This document shows, in pieces, positions 50,482-60,300 of a DNA stretch of 64,000 nt (its first letter is position 1; every line of letters begins with the position of its first letter). The position numbers and the translations under genes are program-made. Below the pieces are notes generated by a model. That model did not search any database and had not been told where the DNA came from. It saw only the letters and a list, made by a program, of their open reading frames with translations. Source of the stretch: JBCCTX01 sp965263105 (GTDB taxonomy: Bacteria; Bacteroidota; Bacteroidia; J057); assembly GCA_965263105.1 (NCBI GenBank), contig CBDHGL010000003.1, forward strand, positions 992,001-1,056,000, in the 5' to 3' direction.

Positions 50482-50856
50482 ATGCTATATTTCCGGAAAA
50501 GGATACAAAGTTTTGTTTATGCCTTTAAAGGAATAAGAGAACTTTTTGTTTCCCAACCTAATGCGCAAATACATTTAGTGGCGATGGGGGTGATCCTTGC
50601 GATAGGATGGTATATCGGGATAAGTTCGATGGAGTGGTGTCTTATTATTATATGTATGGCTTTGGTTTTAGTAGCAGAAGGCTTGAATACGGCGCTAGAA
50701 TTCCTGACGGACCTTGCCTCCCCCGATTTTCATCCCTTAGCTGGGAAGGCAAAAGACGTAGCGGCCGGAAGTGTATTACTCGCTGTCATATTGTGCGGGA
50801 TCGTCTGGGGAATCATTTTTATTCCCAAAATAACGGCTTTCTTTGGACTTCCATAA
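50482..50856 (+). CDS. dgkA: Diacylglycerol/undecaprenol kinase (DgkA family)
   Basis: 124 residues from the ATG at 50482; a longer frame back to 50338 overlaps the divergent ferredoxin gene and adds no family sequence. Three membrane helices (LVAMGVILAIGWYIGIS, WCLIIICMALVLVAEGLN, AGSVLLAVILCGIVWGIIFI). The active-site signature AEGLNTALEFLTDLASPDFH with KAKDVAAGSVLL is diagnostic. In bacteria of this type it phosphorylates undecaprenol or diacylglycerol. Confidence 0.93.
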   Translation: MLYFRKRIQSFVYAFKGIRELFVSQPNAQIHLVAMGVILAIGWYIGISSMEWCLIIICMALVLVAEGLNTALEFLTDLASPDFHPLAGKAKDVAAGSVLLAVILCGIVWGIIFIPKITAFFGLP

Positions 50857-50912
50857 ATGTGGGCTATTTTTGATACTTTCGCGGAGTAAATAATCATTTA
50901 ACTCATCATATC

Positions 50913-51509
50913 ATGGCTTTTACACTACCAGATTTACCGTATGCTTTTGATGCACTAGCACCTCATATCGATGCCAGAACCATGGAAATTCACCATGGCA
51001 AGCATCATGCGGGGTATACCAAAAAACTAAACGCAGCCATAGAAGGAACCGATATGGCAAATGCTTCTATCGAGGACCTTCTTAAGTCCCCTGCTAACGG
51101 GGCTATCCGCAACAATGGAGGAGGCTTTTATAACCACCGTTTGTTTTGGGAAGTCATGAGCCCAAACGGAGGAGGAGAGCCGTCCGGAGCCTTAGCAGAT
51201 AGCATCAACGCTGCTTTTGGATCTTTTGAAGGGTTCAAAGAACAGTTTACTAAGGCAGCTGGTACCCGTTTTGGCTCAGGCTGGGCCTGGCTGATCAAAA
51301 AAGCTGATGGATCTCTAGCGGTTACTTCCACTCCCAACCAAGACAATCCGCTCATGGATGTAGCAGATGAGCAAGGTACGCCTATCCTCGGCTTAGATGT
51401 ATGGGAACATGCTTATTACCTCAACTACCAGAATCGCCGCCCTGATTACGTATCTGCATTTTTCAATGTAATCAACTGGGAAAAAGTAGCTGAACTTTAC
51501 AGTTCTTGA
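50913..51509 (+). CDS. sod: Superoxide dismutase (Fe/Mn family)
   Basis: 198 residues. Metal ligands are in MEIHHGKHHAGYTKKL (His), GGFYNHRLFW (His) and LDVWEHAYYLNYQNRRPDYV (Asp and His). TPNQDNPL carries the Gln typical of Mn-type or cambialistic enzymes; the metal cannot be settled. There is no signal peptide, so it acts in the cytoplasm against superoxide. A strong terminator follows. Confidence 0.96.
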   Translation: MAFTLPDLPYAFDALAPHIDARTMEIHHGKHHAGYTKKLNAAIEGTDMANASIEDLLKSPANGAIRNNGGGFYNHRLFWEVMSPNGGGEPSGALADSINAAFGSFEGFKEQFTKAAGTRFGSGWAWLIKKADGSLAVTSTPNQDNPLMDVADEQGTPILGLDVWEHAYYLNYQNRRPDYVSAFFNVINWEKVAELYSS

Positions 51510-51563
51510 TTATATGCAGTTAAGGCCCGAGTTTGACCGGTGTTTTACTGCATAAGCTGTGGT

Positions 51564-51603
51564 AGGGCTATCCAAACGTAGGGTTTGGATAGCCCTTTTG
51601 TTT
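51564..51603 (+). terminator. Rho-independent terminator of sod
   Basis: A perfect 14-bp stem (AGGGCTATCCAAAC, 51564-51577, with its complement at 51583-51596), a 5-base loop and a T-rich tail lie 55 bp after the sod stop. Confidence 0.88.
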
Positions 51604-51613
51604 GTAAAATTGC

Positions 51614-52231
51614 ATGTTCATGAAATTCATTCAAAGACAGGGCCTCATACCAAAGTTTGTGATGGGAAGTGTTATTTTGATGTGGGCTTGTACCTCCCAG
51701 AGTGGGAAGGATCTAAGTCCTCTTCAAGTGGTCTTTCAAGCACAACTTGCTAAAAGTTGTCAGGAGAGAGACGGACTATTTGTTAAGACAGTTACCCATT
51801 TTGTTGAAGGGGAATTAGCTACAGAGGAGACCTTAGCAGATACCCTCTACTCTTCGGTAGACTGTCCATTTAAGGAGGAACTAGGCTTTTTACTTAAGCA
51901 AGCTTACGATGATCCCATTATGCAAGATAAATTTGAGATTCAAATGGTAGGGGATACTATGATCGCACGATTGATCCCTTCTGAGGTCTCTAATTCCGAA
52001 ATACAGCTCCAGAAGACTTTACGCTCGGAAGAGGGAAATTTGTCCTATGTGGAAACCCATATTGCAAGAAATACTTGGTTGTACAAAACTCGGATTAGAG
52101 GCTGGTTGAAATTTGATTCCTTGGGGAGATATCAAGCGCATGAGGTTGAGTCTTTTATGGAGGTAGCCTCAGTAAATAAGCCTTTTCATGCATTGGTTCG
52201 GGGAAAATGGGGGGGGATAAATGATGAATAG
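51614..52231 (+). CDS. Lipoprotein of unknown function, linked to crcB
   Basis: 205 residues. A lipoprotein signal ends at LMWACTSQ (Cys about residue 26), so it is anchored in a membrane. The mature part is soluble; SCQERDGLFVKTVTHFVEGE and LVRGKWGGINDE can be seen, but I recognise no family. It overlaps the fluoride-channel gene crcB by 11 bp. The start at 51614 or 51620 (MKFIQRQG) gives nearly the same signal. Confidence 0.7.
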   Translation: MFMKFIQRQGLIPKFVMGSVILMWACTSQSGKDLSPLQVVFQAQLAKSCQERDGLFVKTVTHFVEGELATEETLADTLYSSVDCPFKEELGFLLKQAYDDPIMQDKFEIQMVGDTMIARLIPSEVSNSEIQLQKTLRSEEGNLSYVETHIARNTWLYKTRIRGWLKFDSLGRYQAHEVESFMEVASVNKPFHALVRGKWGGINDE

Positions 52232-52589
52232 CTGGATCGCCGTTTTTATTGGAGGAGGGATCGGTAGTTGCTGTCGGTATGGACTTTCTTTGGGGATAGG
52301 AGTGCATCGATCTGGATTTCCTTATGCCACTCTCTTAGCCAATGTGCTGAGTTGTATCGTCTTGGGATTGAGTGCCAGGTACTTACTTCCCAAAGTACAG
52401 ATTCAGGAAGAATGGAAACTAATGGTGATGGTAGGCTTTTGTGGGGGTTTTTCCACCTTCTCTACCTTTAGTCGGGAGAGCTACCTACTTATACAACAAG
52501 GCAGTTACCTGCAAACCTTTGCCTATATAGGCATTTCAATTTTGAGCTGTCTATTTATATTGTGGGGTATAGAAAATGGCAAGGTATAA
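52221..52589 (+). CDS. crcB: Fluoride ion exporter CrcB/Fluc
   Basis: 122 residues with four membrane helices. The family motifs GGGIGSCCRYGLS and GFCGGFSTFSTFSRE (the phenylalanine track and channel signature) are present. It exports fluoride as a dual-topology dimer. It is translationally coupled to the lipoprotein gene upstream (11-bp overlap). No fluoride riboswitch motif was seen upstream of the pair. A terminator lies 160 bp downstream. Confidence 0.93.
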   Translation: MMNSWIAVFIGGGIGSCCRYGLSLGIGVHRSGFPYATLLANVLSCIVLGLSARYLLPKVQIQEEWKLMVMVGFCGGFSTFSTFSRESYLLIQQGSYLQTFAYIGISILSCLFILWGIENGKV

Positions 52590-52749
52590 CCATTTATTTT
52601 TTGGAATAATAATGATCCGAGAATATTATTGACCGAAAAACGAGAAATTTTGTTTGGAGGTCTTATTCAAAATACCTACATTAGTAATGTCAATCATATC
52701 CCATGATTGATTCCTCTTAATAAACCTACCTAATACCCCAAACGCAACG

Positions 52750-52781
52750 AGCCTCGTCAAACCCCAGACGAGGCTTTTTTT
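52750..52781. terminator. Terminator between crcB and the convergent thioredoxin-like gene
   Basis: GCCTCGTC (52751-52758) pairs with GACGAGGC (52767-52774) around an 8-base loop and is followed by seven T. It ends crcB transcripts on the plus strand; A-residues upstream make weak minus-strand use possible. Confidence 0.8.
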
Positions 52782-53400
52782 ATGTCCTATATTTTACAGA
52801 ACAGCCAATCCCCTTAGCTCTGGGGCGCGCAATTCTTTCTCCTGATAACAGGCTTTCGATTGCTTGTTCGACAAATCGTTCTTCTACGTCTTCAGAACTC
52901 CTGGGGCTATCGTCTATTGCCCCGTGGTATTGTAGAATTAATCCCTTGTCCGTTTTTTCTAATACAAATACTTCAGGGGTATAGGTTGCACCAAAAGCTT
53001 TGGCTACTTCTTGAGTTTCATCGTAGAGATAGGCAAAGGGAAAATTCTTTTCTTTTGCCCTCGCCTGCATGGCTTCATAGGAGTCTCCTGGAGAACGCTT
53101 AACATCGTTGGGGTTGATTGCTATTACGGGGTATCCTTTGCTTGCGAATTTTTCATGCAGGGTAATTATACGTTGTTCATAGCGCTGAACCCAGGGACAG
53201 GTATTACAGGAGACGATGAGAATAATGCCTTGGGCATCTGAGATTTCATTCAAACTTAGCATTTGCTCATCCACGTTTTTTAGAGAAAAATCATTGACGA
53301 CATCTCCAATTTGATATCCTTTGGAAACTTGTGCAAAGGAGGGGGAAGTCCACACACACAAGGCTAAGCTCAGTAGAATAGAATAAAGTCGAATGTTCAT
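52780..53400 (-). CDS. Secreted thioredoxin-fold protein (redoxin/AhpC-TSA-like)
   Basis: 206 residues with a signal peptide ending PSFAQ. The thioredoxin fold begins NDFSLKNVDEQMLSLNEISD, with the redox pair in VSCNTCPWVQRYEQRI (CxxC). Later parts VIAINPNDVKRSPGDSYEAM and FGATYTPEVFVLEK are conserved. The cytoplasmic paralogue at 54001 has the same layout. It probably acts on thiols in the periplasm. It is 9 bp downstream of the TlpA-like gene on the same strand. Confidence 0.85.
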   Translation of the reverse strand: MNIRLYSILLSLALCVWTSPSFAQVSKGYQIGDVVNDFSLKNVDEQMLSLNEISDAQGIILIVSCNTCPWVQRYEQRIITLHEKFASKGYPVIAINPNDVKRSPGDSYEAMQARAKEKNFPFAYLYDETQEVAKAFGATYTPEVFVLEKTDKGLILQYHGAIDDSPRSSEDVEERFVEQAIESLLSGERIARPRAKGIGCSVKYRT

Positions 53401-53409
53401 GATTAAGGT

Positions 53410-53916
53410 TTATTTTGAGGTTATTGTAGAAAGGAAGGTATCTACCTGTGAAGAAAGTTCTTCATAGGTAAATGACTTTTGTTGGAATTTGTAGATTTCT
53501 CGATTGTTGTAGGAAAACAGGGTGGCGGGAATGGCGCCTGACCAATCGGGATGCACCTGGTCGATCCATTCATGGTATTTGGGGGCATTCAATAGCAAAA
53601 CTCGAGAATTTGGAAGCTTCTTGGAAACCATAAGCTTCACTGCATTATCTAATTGTTCAATGAGGTCAAGACTTATATATTCCACTTTTACATTTTGTCC
53701 AGAATAGTTGGCCTCTAATTGGGTAAAATAGGGAAGCTCTTTTATACAGGGACCACACCATGTGGCCCAAAAGTTATAAATATATAGGGTATCGTGGGAT
53801 CTATTTACCCGTTCTTCAAATTGAGGAAAGTCTATGACTTCTATGGATTGAGCCTGGACAAAGAGAGGAAGCGTGAATAGCATACTCCCTATCAAGGTTA
53901 GGATATTTGTTCTCAT
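53410..53916 (-). CDS. TlpA/ResA-like thioredoxin
   Basis: 168 residues from the ATG at 53916 (MRTNILTLIGSMLFTLPLFV), which gives a signal peptide ending VQAQS; an upstream ATG in frame adds 25 polar residues. The catalytic motif NFWATWCGPCIKELPYFTQL is intact. TlpA/ResA proteins reduce thiols in the periplasm, for example in cytochrome maturation. It is followed 9 bp later by the redoxin gene. Confidence 0.88.
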   Translation of the reverse strand: MRTNILTLIGSMLFTLPLFVQAQSIEVIDFPQFEERVNRSHDTLYIYNFWATWCGPCIKELPYFTQLEANYSGQNVKVEYISLDLIEQLDNAVKLMVSKKLPNSRVLLLNAPKYHEWIDQVHPDWSGAIPATLFSYNNREIYKFQQKSFTYEELSSQVDTFLSTITSK

Positions 53917-54000
53917 ATAGTGAATGGTTTTACGCTGTAATAAGCGATTTAGTTTAGGTTTTGTTAAATTGCGACACCAATTCCTAATCACTGATTTTAT

Positions 54001-54519
54001 ATGACCTTTTCATTGCCCAACGTTGTAGATGACCAGATAATTGCCTTAGACAGCTATAAGGAGGCAAAGGCTGTAGCAGTAATTTTTTCCTGCAATCATT
54101 GTCCCTATGTCATTGCCTATGAGGACCGAATGAAAGCTCTTCATGATACCTATGCCCCGAAGGGTATTCCTGTCATTGCCATAAGTTCAAATGATATTAT
54201 CCGTTATCCCCAAGATGCCCCAGAACAAATGAAAATAAGGGCTCAAGAGAAAGCCTTTGGTTTTCCCTATTTGTTCGATGAGAGCCAAGAAGTGGCCAAG
54301 GTATTTGAGGCTGAAAGGACGCCTCATGTATTCTTAATGCAATACCAGGACAATAGGTGGAATGTTGTTTATAAAGGGGCAATTGATGACAATTGGCAGC
54401 ATTCCAAGGAGGTACAAAAGACCTATTTGGCCGACTGTATAGAAGCGCTGCTAAGGGGGGAAGAATTACCTTTTACAGAGACACCAGCTGTCGGTTGTAC
54501 GATTAAGTGGAAGGGATAA
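54001..54519 (+). CDS. Cytoplasmic thioredoxin-like protein, paralogue of 52780 gene
   Basis: 172 residues, no signal peptide. The redox pair is in FSCNHCPYVIAYEDRM, with VIAISSNDIIRYPQDAPEQM and FEAERTPHVFLMQY downstream, aligning throughout with the exported relative. A stop precedes the ATG at 54001, so the slightly short N-terminus is real. The end overlaps the convergent pyrF by 17 bp. Confidence 0.85.
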   Translation: MTFSLPNVVDDQIIALDSYKEAKAVAVIFSCNHCPYVIAYEDRMKALHDTYAPKGIPVIAISSNDIIRYPQDAPEQMKIRAQEKAFGFPYLFDESQEVAKVFEAERTPHVFLMQYQDNRWNVVYKGAIDDNWQHSKEVQKTYLADCIEALLRGEELPFTETPAVGCTIKWKG

Positions 54520-55312
54520 AACGGGACATCTCTTGCTGTAAGGTCTTGGCTTTTTTGCCAGCAACTTCTCCAAAATCGGCTCCTGAGCTCGCATAGATGA
54601 TTCCTCTGCTTGAATTAATCAGGAGTCCTCCTGTGGAAGTGGAAGCTTGGGTGCATACTGCCGCTAGATTGCCTCCCTGGGCACCGACCCCAGGAACGAG
54701 CAGAAAACTCTTTGGAGCCATCTTTCGAATGGCTCTTAATTGTTTTTCTTGAGTAGCGCCCACTACGAAACCCAGATTCCCAGGAGACTGTTCCTCCCAT
54801 TTTTTTCCTGCTTCGATCACTTGTTGAAATAAGGGGGGATATCCTTGGAACTGAAAGTTTTGAGAACCGGGATTTGATGTCAGAGCAAGTAGAAATACCC
54901 ACTTTTCTTCGAATTCTAGGAATGGAAGGACTGAGTCAGATCCCATATAAGGGGCAACAGTAACTGCGTCGAAGTGAAAAGTTTCAAAAAAGGTTCGCGC
55001 ATACATACGCGAAGTATTTCCAATATCTCCCCGTTTAGCGTCTGCAATCACAAACATTCCCTCGGGAATGCATGCCAGCGTTTTTTCCATGGCATGCCAA
55101 CCCGCTACGCCCATAGCTTCATAGAAAGCAATATTCAGTTTATAGGCAACAGCATAGGGGGCTGTATGCTCAATTATTTGTTGGTTGAAGAATACGATAG
55201 GATCTTTCTCTCGTTGGACTATCCTCGGCAATTTTTGAATATCAGTATCTAAGCCTACACACAGGTATGACTGTTTAGCTAGGATAGAAGCAAATAATTG
55301 TTCTGGACTCAT
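54503..55312 (-). CDS. pyrF: Orotidine 5'-phosphate decarboxylase (PyrF, long type)
   Basis: 269 residues. CVGLDTDIQKLP at the N-terminus and VIADAKRGDIGNTSRMYART with the catalytic Lys-Asp pair are diagnostic of OMP decarboxylase type 2. PYMGSDSVLPFLEF, GFVVGATQEKQLRAIRKMAP and LLVPGVGAQGG, which contacts the phosphate, follow. It makes UMP in pyrimidine synthesis. Its 3' end overlaps the convergent thioredoxin-like gene by 17 bp. No other pyr gene is nearby. Confidence 0.96.
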   Translation of the reverse strand: MSPEQLFASILAKQSYLCVGLDTDIQKLPRIVQREKDPIVFFNQQIIEHTAPYAVAYKLNIAFYEAMGVAGWHAMEKTLACIPEGMFVIADAKRGDIGNTSRMYARTFFETFHFDAVTVAPYMGSDSVLPFLEFEEKWVFLLALTSNPGSQNFQFQGYPPLFQQVIEAGKKWEEQSPGNLGFVVGATQEKQLRAIRKMAPKSFLLVPGVGAQGGNLAAVCTQASTSTGGLLINSSRGIIYASSGADFGEVAGKKAKTLQQEMSRFIPST

Positions 55313-55363
55313 GGCGTCAAATTACGCAAGGAAGTCCTTAAATGGGAAGAAAATACCAATGAT

Positions 55364-56365
55364 TTATTCTTCTTTGAACATGCCTTCGTAATTTTCTGCA
55401 AAGTCTTTGTCCTTCAGCAGAATCCACAAAGTTAGAATCAAGAAAATTCCCACTCCTAAGAGACCATTAATTCCCCAAATAGAAAGATTGGTATCCCAGG
55501 TAAAGAGAAATAATAGGAGGGAGAAAACGACTAATAAACCACGGAAAACACTCGAAGCCCGAATAGTTCCTGATTTTAGCCTGAGGTAGGCAAGCGGAAA
55601 GGACATACTAATACACATTCCAATGGTGAAAAGAAAGGAGCCTAACAGTTGGTCAGGAGATACGATCGGGGAAGGAGATAAAAATAAGGGGCCAGAGGCA
55701 TATAATCCCCATATTCCCCCGATGATGAGGTTACTTCCTAAAAATCCCTTTGATCGAAGTTCCTCAAGCAACAAACCTCTGAATCCCAGCTCTTCTCCTC
55801 TCAACATAAAAGAAAATAGATAAGTTCCCATTAACCAGGCCATTAAGACAAGAAAGCCCAGGTTAGCCCAAGTGGAAGCGGGAAGAAAGAAAAATAGACC
55901 TGGATTTTTCATCAAGAGGGTCAGCCCAATAAAATTATTGGTAAGGGCTATATCACCAAATGCATTAGCTTTGGCTAAATCCAAGGTGAGCATTTGACCT
56001 GGACTTGGAAATATATCTCCGATTACTACCTTCCCAGCACTTGGGATATGAAAGATATTCCCCATGAGGAAAATAATTCCCATCGCAAGGGCCAATAAGC
56101 CGACAGGTAAAATTCGACTCCTTATCCAGTTGGTCGAGGATAGCGGTTTTTTATAATACCCTAAACTTTTCAAGGCTTCTCCATAAATAAACGTGTGGGT
56201 TAGGATAGCAGCTACTCCTGGGGCCCAGATAAATAGGATGGCCAGAAAACCTTGTATCCAGGGAGAGGTTGAGAGTTGAGCCTGTAACAAGGCAAATGAA
56301 CCCCAGCTTAAGCCAAAGCAGAGCACAAGAAAGGTGGTGATTTTTCCCGTATTGAGCTGTTTCAT
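55364..56365 (-). CDS. CPBP-family intramembrane metalloprotease (Rce1-like)
   Basis: 333 residues from the ATG at 56365 (MKQLNTGKITTFLVLCFGLS); the frame extends 34 codons upstream without a family match. About eight membrane helices. The active-site motif is RGEELGFRGLLLEELRSKGF (EExxxR), with the second motif in GGIWGLYASGPLF (His replaced by a Tyr-Ala context; the usual W-H is not seen) and a late NGLLGVGIFLIL. Members process prenylated or bacteriocin-related proteins, or act in immunity; the substrate is unknown. Confidence 0.8.
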   Translation of the reverse strand: MKQLNTGKITTFLVLCFGLSWGSFALLQAQLSTSPWIQGFLAILFIWAPGVAAILTHTFIYGEALKSLGYYKKPLSSTNWIRSRILPVGLLALAMGIIFLMGNIFHIPSAGKVVIGDIFPSPGQMLTLDLAKANAFGDIALTNNFIGLTLLMKNPGLFFFLPASTWANLGFLVLMAWLMGTYLFSFMLRGEELGFRGLLLEELRSKGFLGSNLIIGGIWGLYASGPLFLSPSPIVSPDQLLGSFLFTIGMCISMSFPLAYLRLKSGTIRASSVFRGLLVVFSLLLFLFTWDTNLSIWGINGLLGVGIFLILTLWILLKDKDFAENYEGMFKEE

Positions 56366-56578
56366 CAGTGGATGGGAGTAAAAGTAGTTGAAAGAGGAGA
56401 ATTTAGAAAGCGCGACTTTCCTAAATAAACTTACGGAATTTGTAGGCTTGGGTTCTAAATAAAACACCCAGTGATTGGGTAAAAATTAACGTACCCTTTG
56501 CCCTCAAATCCACAAATTCCGAAATCACAGGGAATTTAATGATATTCGCAGTATTCGATCAAAAGTAAGTTCTTATTT

Positions 56579-57184
56579 ATGATTGCCTATTTGAAAGGAA
56601 AGATTGCCCAGTTAGAGCCTACCTATGTGGTAGTAGATTGTCAAGGAGTTGGGTATCTGAGTCGCATATCCCTATCTACTTATAGCGCGCTTCAAGGGAA
56701 GCAGGATGCCAAAATTTATACCTACCTGCAAGTACGAGAAGATGCCCACATTTTATATGGATTTGCTGAACCTGGGGAACAGCAGTTATTCGAACAATTA
56801 ATCAGTGTTTCAGGAGTTGGGGGAAACACCGCATTAATGGTATTATCCAGTATGTCTTCAGGAGAATTAGTTCAGGCAATTCGAATGGGTGATGAAGCTT
56901 CCCTAAAAAGGGTGAAAGGTATCGGAGGTAAGACTGCCGGGAGAATCGTCCTAGAGTTGAAAGACAAAATAAAATTGGAAGGGACTAGTCTATCCGAAGG
57001 GGGATCTGGAGCGAGCTCTCCTGGTTTGGATCCACTCCGACAATTACGGCAGGAAGCATTAACAGCCCTTCAAACCCTCGGTTTCCCCCCAAAAACGGTT
57101 GAGAAAAAAATTGATGCTTTTCTCCAGGCCAATAGATCCGATGTGAAGGTGGAAGCCATTATCAAAGCTGTGTTGAAAGGATAA
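56579..57184 (+). CDS. ruvA: Holliday junction branch-migration protein RuvA
   Basis: 201 residues, the family length. Domain I starts MIAYLKGKIAQLEPTYVVVD. The helix-hairpin-helix domain has LFEQLISVSGVGGNTALMVL and SLKRVKGIGGKTAGRIVLEL. The C-terminal domain (LRQEALTALQTLGFPPKTVE) binds RuvB. It is followed by sprA after a 200-bp gap, an arrangement conserved in several Bacteroidota. Confidence 0.97.
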   Translation: MIAYLKGKIAQLEPTYVVVDCQGVGYLSRISLSTYSALQGKQDAKIYTYLQVREDAHILYGFAEPGEQQLFEQLISVSGVGGNTALMVLSSMSSGELVQAIRMGDEASLKRVKGIGGKTAGRIVLELKDKIKLEGTSLSEGGSGASSPGLDPLRQLRQEALTALQTLGFPPKTVEKKIDAFLQANRSDVKVEAIIKAVLKG

Positions 57185-57284
57185 TCTATTCCCACTATGT
57201 TAAATTTTTTCTAATTTTCATGATATTTCTTCGAATATGGTGTAATTGTTGATACAAAAATACAGGGCATCCAAACTACCTTTA

Positions 57285-57292
57285 TATATTTG
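57285..57292 (+). promoter_or_regulatory. TAnnTTTG element of sprA
   Basis: TATATTTG in the ruvA-sprA gap implies transcription from about 57298 and a leader of roughly 85 bases before sprA. The nearest TTG upstream is too far away (33 bp) for an ideal -33 element. Confidence 0.5.
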
Positions 57293-57370
57293 CCCGAAAT
57301 AAGCATATTGCAAAAAAAATTGAGATACTGCCTATGACATAAACCTTACTCGAAACCTATTTACTTAGTT

Positions 57371-57385
57371 AAACGAAATTCGTTT
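57371..57385. promoter_or_regulatory. 15-bp dyad overlapping the sprA start
   Basis: AAACGAA-A-TTCGTTT is a perfect 7+7 bp dyad around one central base. Its last base is the first base of the TTG start codon at 57385. In RNA the arms are too close for a stable hairpin (one-base loop), so a DNA-binding site is more likely than an RNA stem. Confidence 0.45.
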
Positions 57386-60300
57386 TGTCAAATATTAGTA
57401 TCTCGTTCCTGCTATCGGTATTGGCCTCCTTGCTTATTACCGGTACCGAAGAGTCAACGACCCATATTATCCAGCCTAAACCGTCTATTGAGTGGGTGAA
57501 TGATAGCATCCCTTCTCCTCCGGATACAGGTGAGGTGAAAGAGGGATATGTGCCTCTCAATGATACCTCTAAAGTCAAGAAAAATCCTAACCGCAGAACA
57601 ACAGATGCGAGTACGCAGCCTGTATATATATCTCCCTTTTTCCTCAAAAACCCTAAGAACTTTGAAACTTCTTTTGATATTGATGAAGATGGGAAAGGCT
57701 ATACCATTCGAGAGAAGATAGGGGAGATAGATATCAGCTGGCCTTCCCATATTTCCTTAGACAGATATATTGAATACCGTCAAGAAACGGGAATAACAGA
57801 TTATTTTCGCCAACTGTCTACCAAGACTCAGGAAGAATTACAAAAAGGCCTATTACCCTCATTCGACCTAGGTCCTTTAGGAGATGTATTTGGAGGGCCC
57901 ATAGAAGTGAGACCTACTGGGTTCGCCACAGTCAGCTTTGGGATTGATCACCAACGCACAGATAATCCTGCTTTGACGCTGAGACAGCAGCGTCGAACAA
58001 CGTTTGATTTCGATCAAAATATTCAGTTAGGAGTTCAGGGACAGATAGGGAATAAGATGAACCTAAACCTGAACTTTGACACCGGTCAGCTTTTTGATTT
58101 CCAAAATGAACTTAAACTTCGACACGAAGGGACAGAGGATGAAATCGTTCAATCGGTAGAGGCGGGAAATGTGAGTATGCAATTAGGGAATTCTCTTATA
58201 CAAGGGCGTCAGAATCTGTTCGGGCTAAAAACAGAAATGAAATTCGGTCCCATTCGATGGACTATTGTGGGGTCTAATGAGCGAGGAAAGAGAGAAAGCA
58301 TTCAAGTTGCAGGAGGGGGAGCTGTTGAGACTCCCTTTGAGAAGGAAGTGTCTGACTACGATATGAACCGTCACTTTTTCCTGAATCACTTTTTCCGCTC
58401 TCGATATGAAACTGCCTTAGCCAACCTACCCATTATCAATTCGACAGTTCGAATTACCCGAGTTGAGGTATGGATGGAAAAGGGGGGAGCTACTACAAAC
58501 ACCAGAAACGCCATCGGTTTTGTAGACTTAGGAGAAAATGACCTAGCTGCTCCGGGAGGGGGTGTAGGAACCATCTTCAATCGGGATGTGATTTCTCCTA
58601 GCGGGAGTGTGAGGTTTCCCGATAACGAGTCCAATAACCTTTTCTCCATTTTGGAGGGTAATCCCAACATTCGCCAACAAAAGGATGCTCCTAGCGCTTT
58701 AGAAGCACAGGGGCTGACCAATACCCTGGATTTTGAAATCGCGGGAAACCTACGTCGCCTTTCTCCCAATGAATATACTGTCAACAACCAACTGGGTTAT
58801 ATTTCCATTACCTCTGAGATTCCCAGTGATCAGGTCCTGTTTATCGCCTACCAATACACCGTAAATGGTAGAACCTTTCAGGTAGGGGAGTTTTCGGAAG
58901 ATTCCCCAGCAGATGGACGAAACTCCAATGTGCTCTGGCTGAAAATGCTAAAGTCCTCCGTCTTGCGAATTGAGAACGAGGGGGAGAAATTTCCTCTGTA
59001 TGACCTGATGATGAAGAACATCTATCGCCTGGATGCCTTCGGTATACAAAAGGAAGGCTTCTTTTTGGATGTGCTATATGAGTCTGGGACTAGCGCAGGT
59101 AAAATTAATTATTTGCCCGAGGGAAGTTTGAAAAACAAACAGCTCATCCAGGTGCTTAATGTAGACCGCCTAACCAACCATACAGCCCCTAACCCCGATA
59201 ACTTCTTTGATTATCTAGAGGGCCTAACCATAGTACCTGAAAAGGGGCTGATTATTTTCCCGGTGTTGGAACCCTTTGGTTCCCACCTCGCCCAACAACT
59301 GGGTAATATGGAGGACTCCTCTCGTTATGTATTCCAGGCCCTTTATGACGATACCCAACAAGGAGCCATCCAGAATTTCCCCCAACAGAATAAGTATTCT
59401 ATTGAAGGGTACTTTCGTTCATCAGGGGGGGCAGAAATTCCCTTGAATTCTTTTAGCCTTTCAGAAGGTTCGGTCATTGTGACAGCTGGGGGGCGTAGAC
59501 TCATCGAAGGGCAAGATTATCGGGTAGATCAGGTGGCAGGAAAAGTCATCATTACCAATGAAGCAGTTCTCTCTCAGGGGGCTCCCATAGAGGTTTCTTA
59601 TGAGAACGCTCAACTCTTTGCCCAGCAAAATAAAACCCTCTTAGGAACTCGCTTGGAGTTGGATCGATTTGACAATTTCAAATTGGGGCTTACGATGCTT
59701 AACCTTCGAGAGCAACCCTTTAACTTTAAGACAACTATTGGGGATGAGCCCATCAACAACACCCTTTGGGGTATGGACTTGGGCTGGCAGCACGAGTCCG
59801 ACTTTATTACTCGTGTGGTAGACAAGCTACCCTTTATTTCTACCAAAGAAACCTCTTCTCTCAACTTCAGTGGGGAGTTTGCCAATTTTATTCCCGGACA
59901 ACCCAAGGCGGTTAAGATAAACGATGAACGTGGGATTGTGTATATAGATGACTTTGAGGCAGCCAAAACAACCTATAACCTATCGGGGCAGCAGCGCTGG
60001 CAAATAGCGGCTTTTCCTACGGGCAATCCCAATGTAATAGATCCTACAACTGATCCGTTGAATGCAGGAGCTGCTCAAGCCTTGGGATTCAACCGAGCTA
60101 AACTCTCCTGGTACCGGATTGATCAGACCGTATACCAAGGCTCCTTTGGGATCAATATCCCAGCAGAAGATTTTGCCAATAATTATACCCGGAGAATTCG
60201 CCCACAGGAAATATTTCCTACCGCCCGGAGAGCCTTTGGGGCAAATTTTCAAAATACCTTCGACCTTCGATACCTACCCAATCAGCGGGGACCCTATAAC

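Noticed and set aside
52590..52749. Fluoride riboswitch near crcB
   Set aside because: The gap lies downstream of crcB and shows no riboswitch core; none was seen upstream either.
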